Below, piece by piece: positions 1 to 55,062 of a stretch of 64,000 nt of DNA (within the stretch, counting starts at the first letter, position 1; each line of letters starts with the position of its first letter). Source of the stretch: Eudromia elegans (taxonomy: Eukaryota > Chordata > Aves > Tinamiformes > Tinamidae). Position numbers and translations under genes: made by a program. The stretch covers positions 1,858,499 to 1,922,498 of the forward strand of contig PTEX01000015.1 of assembly GCA_003342815.1 (NCBI GenBank). The letters run 5' to 3'. The notes under the pieces were generated by a model. The model was not told the DNA's origin, did no database searches, and saw only the letters and a program-made list of their open reading frames with translations.

Positions 1-44126
<44,126 letters not shown>

Positions 44127-44130
44127 AGAC

Positions 44131-45542
44131 CTGAAAACAAGAGGCAACTGCTTTTAATGACACATTCAATGTGGATTAGAGAGGAATTGCTGGAAGAAAT
44201 GCTGCCCACTATTAACAAATATCCTAAAATCACTTAGTACAAAATGAACAGCTTCTCCCAACAGGAAGCTTTCTCCCGTTAACCCTTGTATGGTTGCTCC
44301 AGGTACACAAGTGCTGACCAGCTATCACGACTATTTTTGCATCTTCTAACAGTAAGAAATCTGGATAGAGTACTGAGCTTTAGACATTCATGTCCCCAGA
44401 TATTTTTAAAGTGTGTGCAAAGACAGACTTGCCAATATATGAAGAAATATATTCTCTTAAAAAGAAATTAGCATGGGCTTTTTCATGATTTACCACTCAG
44501 TGGCAATATAATGGGCCTCCAAACCAAACAAAACACTCGAAGCAATAGTGGAAACCTATCGTCTAGTGACAGGGAATGAGATATTCCTGATGTATGTGTT
44601 TACTCTGGCAAACTACTTAATTGTTCCTGTGTTTCCGCTGAAACAAATGCAGCATTAAAACATTATTATGTCTGCTCGCTTGTTTGCTCTGTGGATTACA
44701 TAAAGCGTGCCCCATTGAAAAGGGATATGTGCAACATACAGCGAATCCATATAGGTGTTAGTGCGCCTTAGCACGCTGCTCCGTGTCAGCTGTCAGGGCG
44801 CGGGAGCGATCCAGACGCGGTGCACACGTCGGGCACTGGCGCAGCACGCGGGCAGCTGGATACGGCCCATCGCCTTCCCTATGGCCTGGCACAAGGGCCG
44901 GGAGCAGCCGCCGCCTCCGTGACAGACCTCTTGGTTCATGCCTGGGAAGGTGGTAGACGTGGTGCCCCGCACTTCCGCGATTTTATACCCAAAACGTCCG
45001 ATAATGCTGCTCGAGGCACTTATTCTAAGTAATTGCTCCCAGTAGAAATTTCAGAGGTTATGGTGCCTCCAAGGCATCTGAACCAGTAATTTTTCTATTT
45101 AAACAAAATGGCCAGGCTTTCTTAAAGACTTGTTAAAATTCATAAAAAATTATTTCCACGGTAATGGTTAAATATCCTCAAACGTAGGTGTCATTTCAAT
45201 CACGCAGTTCTACCTTAAATGGAGATTTTTAGCGTGAGCTCTCCACACAAATCCCTAATTTCAGAGCTCTTCAAACTGACCTACATGTGAAATAAAGAGC
45301 ACGATTCCACAACGAGTTAAAAAGAAAAGTCAGCCTCTTGCTTGAAAGTCAAACACTGCTGAAAAAGCAAACGCGCCCACAGCCCACAGAGTTTGCTGCC
45401 CGCATTCCCATATGAAGCTCTGGATTTACAAGCTTGATGTGGGAATCAATAACAAATATCAGCCCGTCACCTGAGCGCAAAAGGAAAAGCTCGCGGGAAA
45501 ATAAAGGAGGGAGAGAACGTGGTTTTTCCAGAGTCTCCTTAC
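44131..45542 (-). other. EYA1: EYA1 5' intron (if the 45.5 kb exon is used)
   Basis: 1412 bases, GTAAGG donor and TTGTTTTCAG acceptor. The 44765-45010 part is CpG-enriched. No other feature seen. Confidence 0.6.
44765..45010. promoter_or_regulatory. CpG-enriched block upstream of the start-codon exon
   Basis: A moderately GC-rich stretch with repeated CpG (GGCGCGGGAGCG, CCAGACGCGG, CACGCGGGCAGC) in the intron between 44131 and 45542. No splice-bounded open frame was seen. Confidence 0.4.
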
Positions 45543-46110
45543 CTGCAGCTCGGGGAAGCAGCAGCAGCATCGGAGCCGGCCTGGGACGCTTGCACCTGCA
45601 AGGGGGAAGCGAACACACGCGTCCGTTACTGCGCCCAGCGCCGGCGCAGCCTCCGCCGGGCCGAGCGGTGTCACCGCGGGTGACACCTCGGGCCTTTAAA
45701 CCCCGAGGACGAGGAGGAGGAGGAGGAGGGCCGGCGGGCCCTGACAGGCATATTGTGCGCGAGCTCGCGGCGGCGGCGGCGCGCTCCCCTCCACAGGTCG
45801 CGCTCCCTCCTCTGCCTCCTCTGCTCTGCTCTGCTCCCCGCGGAGGCCGTGAGACGGCGGCCAATGACGGGGGCAGTGATTCATCAGGGGCCCCTGGCAG
45901 CTGCCCGGGGCTCCCTCCGCCCCCGCGCCGGCCCCACGCCGATGCTGCGCTGGCCCCCGGGCCTGCGGGAGGCGTCTGGGGGGCTACCTGCTCCCACCGC
46001 CCCACGGGAGCCCGTCCGGCACCGTCCCCACCGTGGGGGGTGTTAACGCTGAGGGCACCCACGCGCCTTGCCAAAACCCCACGCGCCGACGAGGGTCTCC
46101 CCACAGCGGC
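45540..46110. promoter_or_regulatory. CpG island around the 45.5 kb exon
   Basis: Dense CpG and GC-rich sequence (GCGGCGGCGGCGCGC, GGCGCAGCC) with a GAG/GAGGAC repeat at 45711-45730. It covers the candidate 5' exon and could serve as an alternative promoter. The long open frames across it on both strands (up to 263 codons) are a by-product of high GC and have no family resemblance I recognise. Confidence 0.6.
45543..45595 (-). other. EYA1: Candidate 5' exon of EYA1 just upstream of the start-codon exon
   Basis: A pyrimidine tract with acceptor TTCCCCCTTGCAG and a strong donor CTGCAG/GTAAGG bracket 53 GC-rich bases. Joined to the next exon it stays open in the EYA1 frame, ending ...[18 protein letters not shown]4, as I recall it, reads [13 protein letters not shown] here, so the exon is probably homologous. 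No in-frame ATG lies in it, so it is either 5' UTR or an N-terminal extension starting further upstream. It also holds an ATG in another frame at 45570-45568 (a uORF). I infer the exon from splice signals only. Confidence 0.6.
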
Positions 46111-46360
46111 TCCAAGGGTCCCCAAGGTGGGAGATAACACATTGATTCCATGGGGGTAAGCCAGCGACAGCTCTCCGCTTTGGGATAAAAACCCTCCTTT
46201 TTGGGCTCAGGTGGGTGACAGGCCCTCCCGTCCTAGCGACACAGCCTTGCATGGGCAGCGCCTCCTGCCGCAGCCCGCAAGGTCTCGTGGCAGGTGACAA
46301 AGTTCAGGTGGAGGGACACTATGGGGTGAAAAGTATCCCCGAGACTCTCTTAGAAACGGT

Positions 46361-46415
46361 GTGTATATACGTATATATATAATATATGCATTTATATAAG
46401 TGTGCGTATATATAT
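46361..46415. repeat. TA-rich repeat
   Basis: Alternating TA/GTATA sequence between two CpG blocks; self-complementary. Confidence 0.85.
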
Positions 46416-46599
46416 TGCCTTAACGTCCACACAAAGAATCTTTCAAGCGTACTTCCATTCAACCTGAACCATCATCTTCCAAACGACCATCTTCCAAACC
46501 ACCTCGTCCAAAAGGCGAGGGAGACAACAGGGCATTTTAAGTGCCACAAAACCCACCTGGGCACACCCCACCTATGCGCCCATGGCTCTTCTCTGTTAC

Positions 46600-46815
46600 T
46601 TTCAATCACGAGCAGCGCTAGCACCGGGCAGGGGAACCCGGCCGGGGAGGCCGGCGGTGCGCGATGCCGCCGGTGGTGTCAGGGGGCGGCACGGCCGCGC
46701 GCCGGGGACATCCGTGTCTGCACGCGCGGTGCCTCGGCGTCCCGCGCGACGTGCTCGGCCCGGCGCCGCAGCACGCCAGACACCAGCAGAGGGGCGGACG
46801 TGCTCAGCACTGGGC
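46600..46815. promoter_or_regulatory. Second CpG-rich block upstream of the 45.5 kb island
   Basis: A short but very CpG-dense block (CACGGCCGCGCGCCGGGG, GTCCCGCGCGACGTGC) separated from the 45.5 kb island by moderately GC-rich DNA. With the blocks near 44.77-45.01, 45.54-46.11, 49.2-49.57 and 50.39-51.37 kb it forms a CpG cluster typical of developmental-gene promoters. No exon could be assigned. Confidence 0.5.
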
Positions 46816-49199
46816 ACGTCGTCTGAAAAAACAGCAGATGTGGGGGGTCTTTTTCTCAATTTTTTACCCCCAAAACTGCAGTGCCTTAGGATATGTTTCT
46901 GCTGTTACTTCTATACACCTGGAAAAATTACAGGTGAGAACTAAATTGTCTTACAGAGCTATCCTCCCTCCGTCTTGCACACCATCATTTAAAACATATC
47001 TCTTATCCTGGATAAGGCTTCCTTTTTCCAACTATTTATAAATTTTTTTCCAAAGTATCCATTAATATTATTCACACTTCACCAAGTTCTAAAATACATT
47101 TAATCCTCTCTATTTTATCTATCAAAACTTAAAGCAGTAACTTCCTTACCTCTCTACATATTTATGCATGCACATGTGCCTGTGTGCGCATGTGTATTTG
47201 TGTGTACAGTGGGAGAGATTTAATTTAAGGATTCATGGGAGAGGGCAGAAAAAAACCCCCATCTCATTCCAAGCGAATTAAATATATACCTTATATGTCC
47301 TTTTACACTATATGATTTGTGAAAGTTCATATCCACAATCTTCATTTTCATTAGACATACTTTAGGTATATTCCTTTGTGTCTCAGGGATTATTTAAACC
47401 ATGTGTTGCACGTTACCATATTTAAAAATGACTCTTTAATCAAAATAACTTTAAAACAACTAATCCTCACTTAGGCTGGTCAGCTGAATCCACATAGTGG
47501 TCCAGGAAAAATAAATCTGCTCTCAAGAATGCGAATGCAGACAACAATTAGACACAGATGTGAGTGAAATTAGTTACAGTTTACAAAATGCTACACTTCA
47601 CATGCTTCCAGTTTTTTTATGTGTAGTACAAAATTACAATGTAGTAAGGAACCACACTTACGACCACTAGTTCATAGAATCAAAACATTTCTGGGTGGCG
47701 CGCGCTTGTTCTCCAACACTCCCCTCTTTTGCCAACAGATTGCTGGGTAATTGAAGTTCTGCAACATAATTCGCATATCAAACAAAAAGTAAGGGGGAAA
47801 AAATGCAGTTGGCCCAACCCGTCTAGGCAAAGGGGCACATAAAATTCAAAAAGAAAAAAGAAAAGTGGCTGTCACTCACACTTGATCCTCTGTGCGCTGC
47901 TTAAACTGAAAAAATGATAAGCGATGTGCTGCACATTCTCCTTAATGCATCAAAAACAGGACCCTGCATAATTTGTGCTTCAAGCGCCGTTCATATCTTT
48001 CCCCTTAATATGGCCAGCAGATATTGGCACTAGGTAGTGGGTGAAAAAAAAAAGGACATTGATGGCAGAGCTACTTGAAATTCATCCATGTAAGATTCTT
48101 AAATCAGTAACATCAAATTCTGATTAGTTAATGAGGTCTTTTAAGTTTGCCTTTTTTCTAATTAAATTTATAATTCCTCACAGATGTAGGTTTTGTTGAC
48201 GTTCAATTTGTCTCTCTCATTTTGTTAAACCTCACATAGTACTCCACCAATCCATTGAATAGCCACATTAAATCTGTTAATACCATGCTCTTCAACCCCA
48301 GAAATTATTTCCAGAAGGCAAACTTGCTTTGAGAGATCATCAAACAAGACTCAAGGTACACATTTTATCACATTTTCCCTACCACAGAGCTCAGGATGCG
48401 GAGGAAAATTCATGACTTTTGCACTGTTTATTATACTTTGCTAAATTACAAATCAAAAGCATCTGACAGAAGATCATGTATGAAGCCAAAAAGTTAATAA
48501 CGTTCTGTGAAAAGTAAACTGTAAATGGGAAGGGATTCTAAATTTCAGCAGCACGGAGAAAATAAAATGTAGGTGCTTGCCTGAATTACAGGTTTTTACA
48601 GTATTTTTGCTTGCTAGAAACTCTTTTTTTAATGGCTATAATTTAAAGCTTTTTTTCCAATTGAGAAGAAAAATTTTAAGTGAAAAAAAATCAGTTAACC
48701 AAGAAAAATATAACCCTTACATAAGCTCTGTTTTTTTTAAAAAAAAAAAAACGCTTCTTCTTTAAGGATTCAAATCTCCAAGCAAGACAATAGCAATTTT
48801 CTAATCAGAAAATTTCTCCTTAGGAAAAAAAAAAAAAACAAAAATCCACACCACCACCCCTGTCACTTCCGAGCGGGGCTGGGGGCAGGGAGCAGGCAGG
48901 AGTGTTTTTCCCCAAACAGCATTCCTTCCCGCCTTGCCAGCGCCGTGCAATCACTATCTACAGCCATAAAGGTTTCAGCAACCAAAACGGTAAGAAATTA
49001 AGACGCGAACCGGCCCCCGAAAGGCACCTTGCTGACGTGTAAAACTTGGTGATACTTTCACTCCCGGTACAGTCGCCTTGTTGGAGCACGGGGTAGAGCT
49101 TTCCTCACGAGGTGCTTGCTTCAAGGACAAATTGCACTTAATAAAACGGCAGCGGATAATTGCAGTTATTGAATTTTTAATTACCAGTTTAAATGCTCT

Positions 49200-49570
49200 G
49201 GAAAGCGCTCTCCCCTCTGCCCAGCTCCTTCGTGCAGGAGCGGAACGCCCCGCGCGGTGTCCCAGCTCCCCGCTCCCGGAGAGCAGCGCTGCGAAGTGAC
49301 AAGGCTCCTATTATGCGCAGAAATTTAAGAATGACCTCCTGCTTTTCCAAGACTTTTTGGCTCCCAAGGAATATTTCATACTTATTGAAAGACAAACAAA
49401 ATGATTACTCATTCCTTGTCTTGCCTCTGCCCGCGCGCTCCCGGGATGAACCGTGACTCACGCGCCCCGTCACTGCGCGGCGAGAGGCTGCTCATCCGCA
49501 GAGCCGACCAGGCCTCGGGGAGCCTCGCACGGCCAAGGAGGAGGCTGCCCACGTCCCGCATTCCACCCAC
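49200..49570. promoter_or_regulatory. GC-rich block with an AP-1-like site
   Basis: Moderately CpG-rich sequence about 1.2-1.6 kb downstream (gene sense) of the main island. It includes TGACTCA at 49454-49460, the AP-1 consensus. No exon is evident; function is inference from composition and position. Confidence 0.35.
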
Positions 49571-50764
49571 GCACTCGCAAACGTGCCAAGTGGGCTCTGT
49601 GTGCGCGTCTACGCGTGCATTTACACACAGCGCACACACACACGCACAAACACACAGTTAAGCATTTCACGCATCCCACCGGCAGCCTGGGTCCAGGCAG
49701 AGGCTTTCCGAACTCTCTCCGTATGCGATGGAAAATAAGAGATTGATTCTGTATAAGTGGTATCTAGAGCTAAATACTCCCAGGGATGCACTAAACAATA
49801 TTTACTACTCCAAACCTCTGCCATTATTTTAAATTTTAGCAAATGACAGGAACTACACCAGTCTTTCTATCTGAACGTTGATCACTTTTCCACTTGCCTT
49901 TCGATTTTAAGGATTTGCTTTCAAAATAAAAAATAAAAAAATAAAAAACCAAACCCCCAACCTCCAAGCCCCCCACGCTTTAAAGAGACACTTTTAAATT
50001 AAAACATTGGTATCTTTTCTTTTTTTTTTCTCCCACGATCAACCTTTCACTATAAAAATCAGTCGTCCCTCTTACTTATGTTTGCAGAAAGCACCTAGAG
50101 AAATACGTACTTGGGGATGTGTTGGGGGTCCCAATTGCTCAACAGCAGGACACAAAGTTTTGTGAGAGTTCAAAAGCTCCGTAACACCCTAGCTGTAAGC
50201 TTAGGGCCCTAAGCAAGCCACCTGAAATGTCAATAAATGTCAAATATTTAATTGCATAGATGTTTATTCTGTCATCCGGAAGAGCTCCCTTTTGGGGTTC
50301 TGTATATTTTGCTTGGTATTTGGAAAAATTAAACATATTAAGCAAAAGGATTTCCTGCTCCAGAAAGCGCTGTCAAACTCTCTGCCGCGCATTCTGCCTT
50401 CCAGCTTCTCCCCCAGTTTTTCTCACGCTCCCCCGTCTCTTGCAGCGAAGTCCCTCCGCTTCCCAGTTCCGCGGCCGTCCCCCTTGCCCGCGCTGGGGCT
50501 GCTCACGCCCGCGGGGCCAGGCGCGCTCCAGCAACGCGGTCAGGAGCGGCAGGACGCGGCCGAGCGCCGGCCCGCACCGCCCGCACCGGGGGTGACGCTG
50601 CCGGGGAGCGCGGGCTGCCCCGCGGGGAGGTTATTTCTCCATCCCTCTCTCCTGTCCTTTTGGGGGGATTTGGGGTGTTTGGGGATTTCCGCCCCCACCC
50701 ACCACCCGTTTTCCTTCCTGCGTTCCTCCCGCTCCAGCCCCCGCGCCGCGCGCGCGCTACTCAC

Positions 50765-51025
50765 GGTGCCGTCGAGCGCGGAGCCTCCGCGCGCTCAGCG
50801 CGCGCCGCCTCCCATGGCGGAGCGGAGCGGAGCGGGGCGCGGAGCGGGAGCACAAAGCGGCGGCGGCTGCAGCTCCTTGCTCTGCCCGGGGCCACAGCGG
50901 CTTTCCCGCTCCCCCCCTCCTTTTTTTTTTTTTCTTTTTTCCCTCTTCTTCCAAGGTCTTGTTTTTGTTTGGGTAACGCAAACCGCAGCTCTCGCCCCTC
51001 GTCCCGACCTTATCGGTTTAAAAGC
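50765..51025 (-). other. EYA1: Candidate first (non-coding) exon of EYA1, running into the gap
   Basis: Minus-strand GC-rich sequence ends at a good donor, GGCACC/GTGAGTAGC, just left of the assembly gap. It includes a purine A/G run and GGAGC units, and a six-codon reading frame (ATGGGAGGCGGC..TGA). Spliced to the exon at 45543-45595, the TGA would sit in the EYA1 frame with no later ATG, placing the start at 44126. Assignment as first exon rests on position, donor and CpG content only; the 5' limit is lost in the gap. Confidence 0.35.
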
Positions 51026-51194
51026 NNNNNNNNNNNNNNNNNNNNNNNNNNNNNNNNNNNNNNNNNNNNNNNNNNNNNNNNNNNNNNNNNNNNNNNNNNN
51101 NNNNNNNNNNNNNNNNNNNNNNNNNNNNNNNNNNNNNNNNNNNNNNNNNNNNNNNNNNNNNNNNNNNNNNNNNNNNNNNNNNNNNNNNNNNNNN
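51026..51194. other. Assembly gap of 169 Ns
   Basis: The run of N lies within the CpG island, flanked on the right by a CCGC-type tandem repeat. GC-rich first exons of birds are often lost in assemblies, so promoter or first-exon sequence is probably missing here. Confidence 0.99.
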
Positions 51195-51231
51195 CCCCGC
51201 AGCCCCCCGCCCGCCCGCCCGCCACGCGGCC

Positions 51232-51265
51232 GTGAATAAATAAATAAATAATCAAATAAATAATC
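51232..51265. repeat. AATA microsatellite at the edge of the CpG island
   Basis: AATA units with interruptions (AATC), right after the CCGC repeat that borders the gap. Confidence 0.9.
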
Positions 51266-54200
51266 GAGGGCTGTCGCCTCTAATAAGCTGGGTTTACGCG
51301 AAAAGCCGCGCTAATAGGAGGGACCGGGAGCGCGGCTCCGCGCCCGCGGCGGCTCCCCGGCCCGTCCGGACACGCCGCTTTGATTGGATGTGTCACAGAT
51401 TTGTTCTCGAATATCTGAGATTCTTGCAGCCTTGTAAAGGGAAAGGTCTGCTAAAAGTATTTAGAGGCAGCCCTCTCCCGAGGTAAAGGTATTTAAATAA
51501 AGTCTCCGGAACTTCTTAAACAGTCCAAACCGCACAGGTAGGTGAAATGCCCGTGCTTCTAAAAACAGCATTAGAGGCAACTTATACTCTACACTGCTCC
51601 TCTTCCGCTGCCGAGATGGAGCTTTGTTATCCCAAACCGTGCAACAGCTCTTCTCACGCACCTTGGGAGCGCTTCCAAAGGCGAGAGAAGGGGCTGCGGA
51701 GAGTCAGATCTGAGCATGAAGCCAACAGCAACGCTGAAAAGCGTAGTGTCCATCAATCAGTAATTAAATAATTTAATTAGTCATTAAACTGAAACATATC
51801 GTATATACTTTCAGCCGCTCATAACTCAAACCACCAATATATAAAAATATATACACCAAGTTTAAAACTAACATTAACTATAGCACACACAATGACTCAA
51901 CTCGACCAGGGCTCTCCGGAGCATTTCCACTTTGCATAGAATATCTTTCGATTCATGTAACTCTTGTTTTTCTACACTTCTCCAGTACACGTAATCCAAA
52001 TATGATGAGGAAAACAGTACCAAAAAAAAAAAAAGGAAAGAAAAAAAAAAGTCTTAATACCATGCCGCTCTAAAGCACTAAACAAAAAACAACTCCACAT
52101 TGTATAAATAGTTTCAAACAGAACTTTTTTCTTTCCACAATCTGATGCGACACACTGCTAATATATATCCTTACCTTCGACAAACTGATCTGTGAATGGA
52201 AGCAATGCTTCTAGCGGAGAAATATCTTCTGGCTACTATATCCGAGTAAGCGATACATTATTTTGTGGAATAAAGTACACTGGGTATACTTCAGGGAAGC
52301 AGCTCGTTCTGCAAAGCTCCAAGTCAGCCTCCAGCTGAAAACTCACCTAGGATTTCATTTTGTTTAGTGCAGAAAAGGGATCTCGGGATGGTCACATACC
52401 ATATATGGGAACTCATGTCAAAATAAGCAGATTTCTATTGGGCCTGTCCGTGAAGCCAGCACAAACAGAATTCATTTACTTCTTTCTATTCACAAAACAG
52501 ACCTCCTGCCAAAAAGGCTATTTGTGATGTGCTGCATTAAACTGTGAGAGAAATACAAATTACTCATTACGGAGTTATGCAGTTTGGTCAGGTAAAAATT
52601 GCTGAAATATTGAAATACAGGGAAATGTAACCGCTCTGAACCACGTACCCCTCGGAAGTGCCGTGATCCCCTGAAGAATACTTACCTCTGCAGCATTTAC
52701 TGGTGTTAATAATATCATTAGTAAACAAAAGTCTGCCTAATCCCACGTACACTTAAGCACACGTCCTGCCTCAGTGTCTCTACGAGCCCTGTCCTCTCAC
52801 GCAAAAAAATGAGGCACAAACCTTTATGAAAAAGCAGCCCAGTGTTTTCTGAGGAAAGTCTCAGAAATTAATTGTATTGTTGTGACATTCTAATCTCACA
52901 CTGAAAAATGGAACTGAAAACCCTCTCTCAATACCCGTGATGTTTAAATGATGCCATGGAAATGCAAAAACGATTTAAAAATGAATGACTGGGACTTCCG
53001 GCAACCCAGATGAATTTTTACAAGAATGCACTTCATCTTATATTTTTAAAAAATCAAGCATCTAAAATATGTGCATAAATTTTGCCATTTTGAAACTCAA
53101 GCTTACCAAAATGGGCTTCCTGTTGGAGTTTGCAGTCCCTAATGGGAATTTTCTCTAAGTAATGACTTTAGGAGCTTGCCCAGTCTCTGTATTTAATTAA
53201 ACTAATACAGATCCCCCCCACACACATACAGAGTTTGATGATGTGATGATAAATATGGGATGAATTACACTGAGGCTAAGATGATCAGAAAAAGGGTGTT
53301 GACGAAGCTCTGTAGGAAAAGAATCAGCTTTGAATCTTTAATCTCTTCTGTAGTATGGCATGTAGATAGTATGGGAACTGAAGCCATATAAATGAAGTAG
53401 ATGGAGGCTATAAGATAAAGTCGGTCCTCTGTGTTTATACAGCCATTAAACAGTGCCTTAAAGTTCTTTATCTGATGTCTGAAGATTGGACTTCAGATTA
53501 GTCTCTATCATTACCTTATGGCACGGTCTAACCTATGAACTTATCATAGGGCTGACACCACGGACGAGATCCTCCTTTGGGGTGAGGGCACCGTTTTTAT
53601 TACAACAGTAAAGCAGCCGTGCCCGCCGCACACGTCACCCATTCGAGGCCAGGTTGTGCACTCGTCGCGTGGACAGCAGGGATCTGTTTACTTGGCCTTT
53701 GGGTTTCACTCTTCCACATAACTGACGACCAAATCAGGGCACATCGGGTTCTTTGCCACCGTCAGCCACTATTAATTTTAAACCACAATTATGCTAACAC
53801 TGGGAATAGAGATTTCAGTGAGATTTGTATAGGTTTACATCAAGTCTGAATTTGCCCTGATTATGCGTTCATCTTCACTCAGCTGGCATCTCAAGAGTCA
53901 CAAGAAGTAAAGGACCAGGCCCATTACATAATATCAAGTGTACAACAAGCTATTGGCTGTATTTTTATAACTATTACTCATGTGATACAGTTCTAGCAGC
54001 GTAAGCAGCGTCACCAGTTCAACACAAGTAAAACGAATCTATTCTGCACATGGTGTTTACTGGGCATTTAGATGCCGCAACTACACATGTAGAAATAATT
54101 AAAGCAAAATAGATATAAAAATGTGGTATGAAATAGTGGAATACAGTAGCTGAATGTTTTTCTGCAAATAGGCAATGAAATATTTAAGATTAAAAATATT

Positions 54201-55028
54201 CACAAAGGAAAGAAAAAAAAAAACCAAAACCCTGCACTTTATTAAAGCCAAAGATGCATTCTGGTGCTCGCGGAAGCTGCTGTGTGGCTTTTCCCATAAC
54301 AATGGCAATGCGGCGTCGAGCCCTCTGGAGCAGGCACTGGCTTTCCTATGTCTCCAGACAAGTTTTATCTTACACGTAGCAGCTGTTGCCTAGCTACGTG
54401 CCTGGCTGTAGCCGAGGGTTGCAGCGCTGGACAGGGGTCCTTATTGTCTCGTGCTGCTGCCGAGAGCAAATGTAGGAAGACCCGCGTGATCAGAAGCCAG
54501 CAAAAAGTGACAGAAATCAACCATTTAAATTGCTTTAACTGGAAAATATCGCCGCGATCGAGAAGGGTAATTTTACATTTCAAGTTATCCCAGCTGAAAT
54601 GAATAATGAGTTGAGGTATAAGTGCTGTAAGAAACCATGCAAACCGCTAACTGTAGTCTGCTCTCTAAAGGTGTTTGAACTGCTGGCCTAAATTGCATTT
54701 TCACTATTTTGCATGGAAGTATTCTTGCTTTGAGTCAACAGTTTCAACATGCAGTAAAGAATCATTTCATATAACTTAAAATAGAAAATAGTAATCTTTA
54801 TTTTCTTGAAGTAGATACTGCTTTTTTTTTTACAGGAATTCATGACTTTATATGATTCTGAAATAATCATAAAAACAAATTCACAGAGTTTACTCCAAAA
54901 AAAAGGTCAAATTTTTATTTAATAGCAGTATATTGCCATTTCTCAAATTTTCATTTCCCAAAGTCTAGCTATGCATGTTTTTCAATGCATTCGGAACATC
55001 CTAAAGCATTATGTAACAAGAAACAAAT

Positions 55029-55062
55029 ACACATATATATATAATTTATATATATGTATTTA
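55029..55062. repeat. AT-rich imperfect palindrome
   Basis: CACATATATATATAATTTAT followed by ATATATGTATT; can fold on itself. No gene nearby. Confidence 0.85.

Larger units (their letters stand above)
45596..50764 (-). other. EYA1: 5' region between the two candidate upstream exons
   Basis: A mix of CpG blocks (45.6-46.1, 46.6-46.8, 49.2-49.57 kb) and AT-rich DNA, with a TA-rich run (46361-46415), CA-type repeats (about 49625-49655) and an AAAAAT repeat (about 49925-49955). Intron status depends on the 50765 exon being real. Confidence 0.5.
50390..51370. promoter_or_regulatory. CpG island, likely EYA1 promoter, interrupted by the gap
   Basis: Base composition rises sharply to GC-rich with many CpG dinucleotides (CGCGCGCGC, GCGGCCG, CCCGCGGCGGC), against AT-rich flanks. 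On the upstream side for a minus-strand gene, a CCAAT box (ATTGG on plus, 51383-51387) sits close by. The orientation and nearby donor fit an EYA1 promoter, though the exact start site cannot be placed because of the gap. Confidence 0.6.

Noticed and set aside
45349-46159. Open frames of 263 and 241 codons on opposite strands
   Set aside because: They overlap each other in a CpG island with low-complexity Gly/Ala/Pro/Arg translation. Stops are rare because of GC content; only the 53-base splice-bounded exon inside them is supported.
47874-47920. Tiny exon candidate with TTTTTTCAG acceptor and AGT/GTGAGT donor
   Set aside because: Only about 26 bases, with no frame or homology support; listed only within the conserved-element candidate.
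50292-51239. 315-codon plus-strand frame across the gap
   Set aside because: It runs through the Ns and a GC-rich island, with no domain resemblance and no start or splice support.
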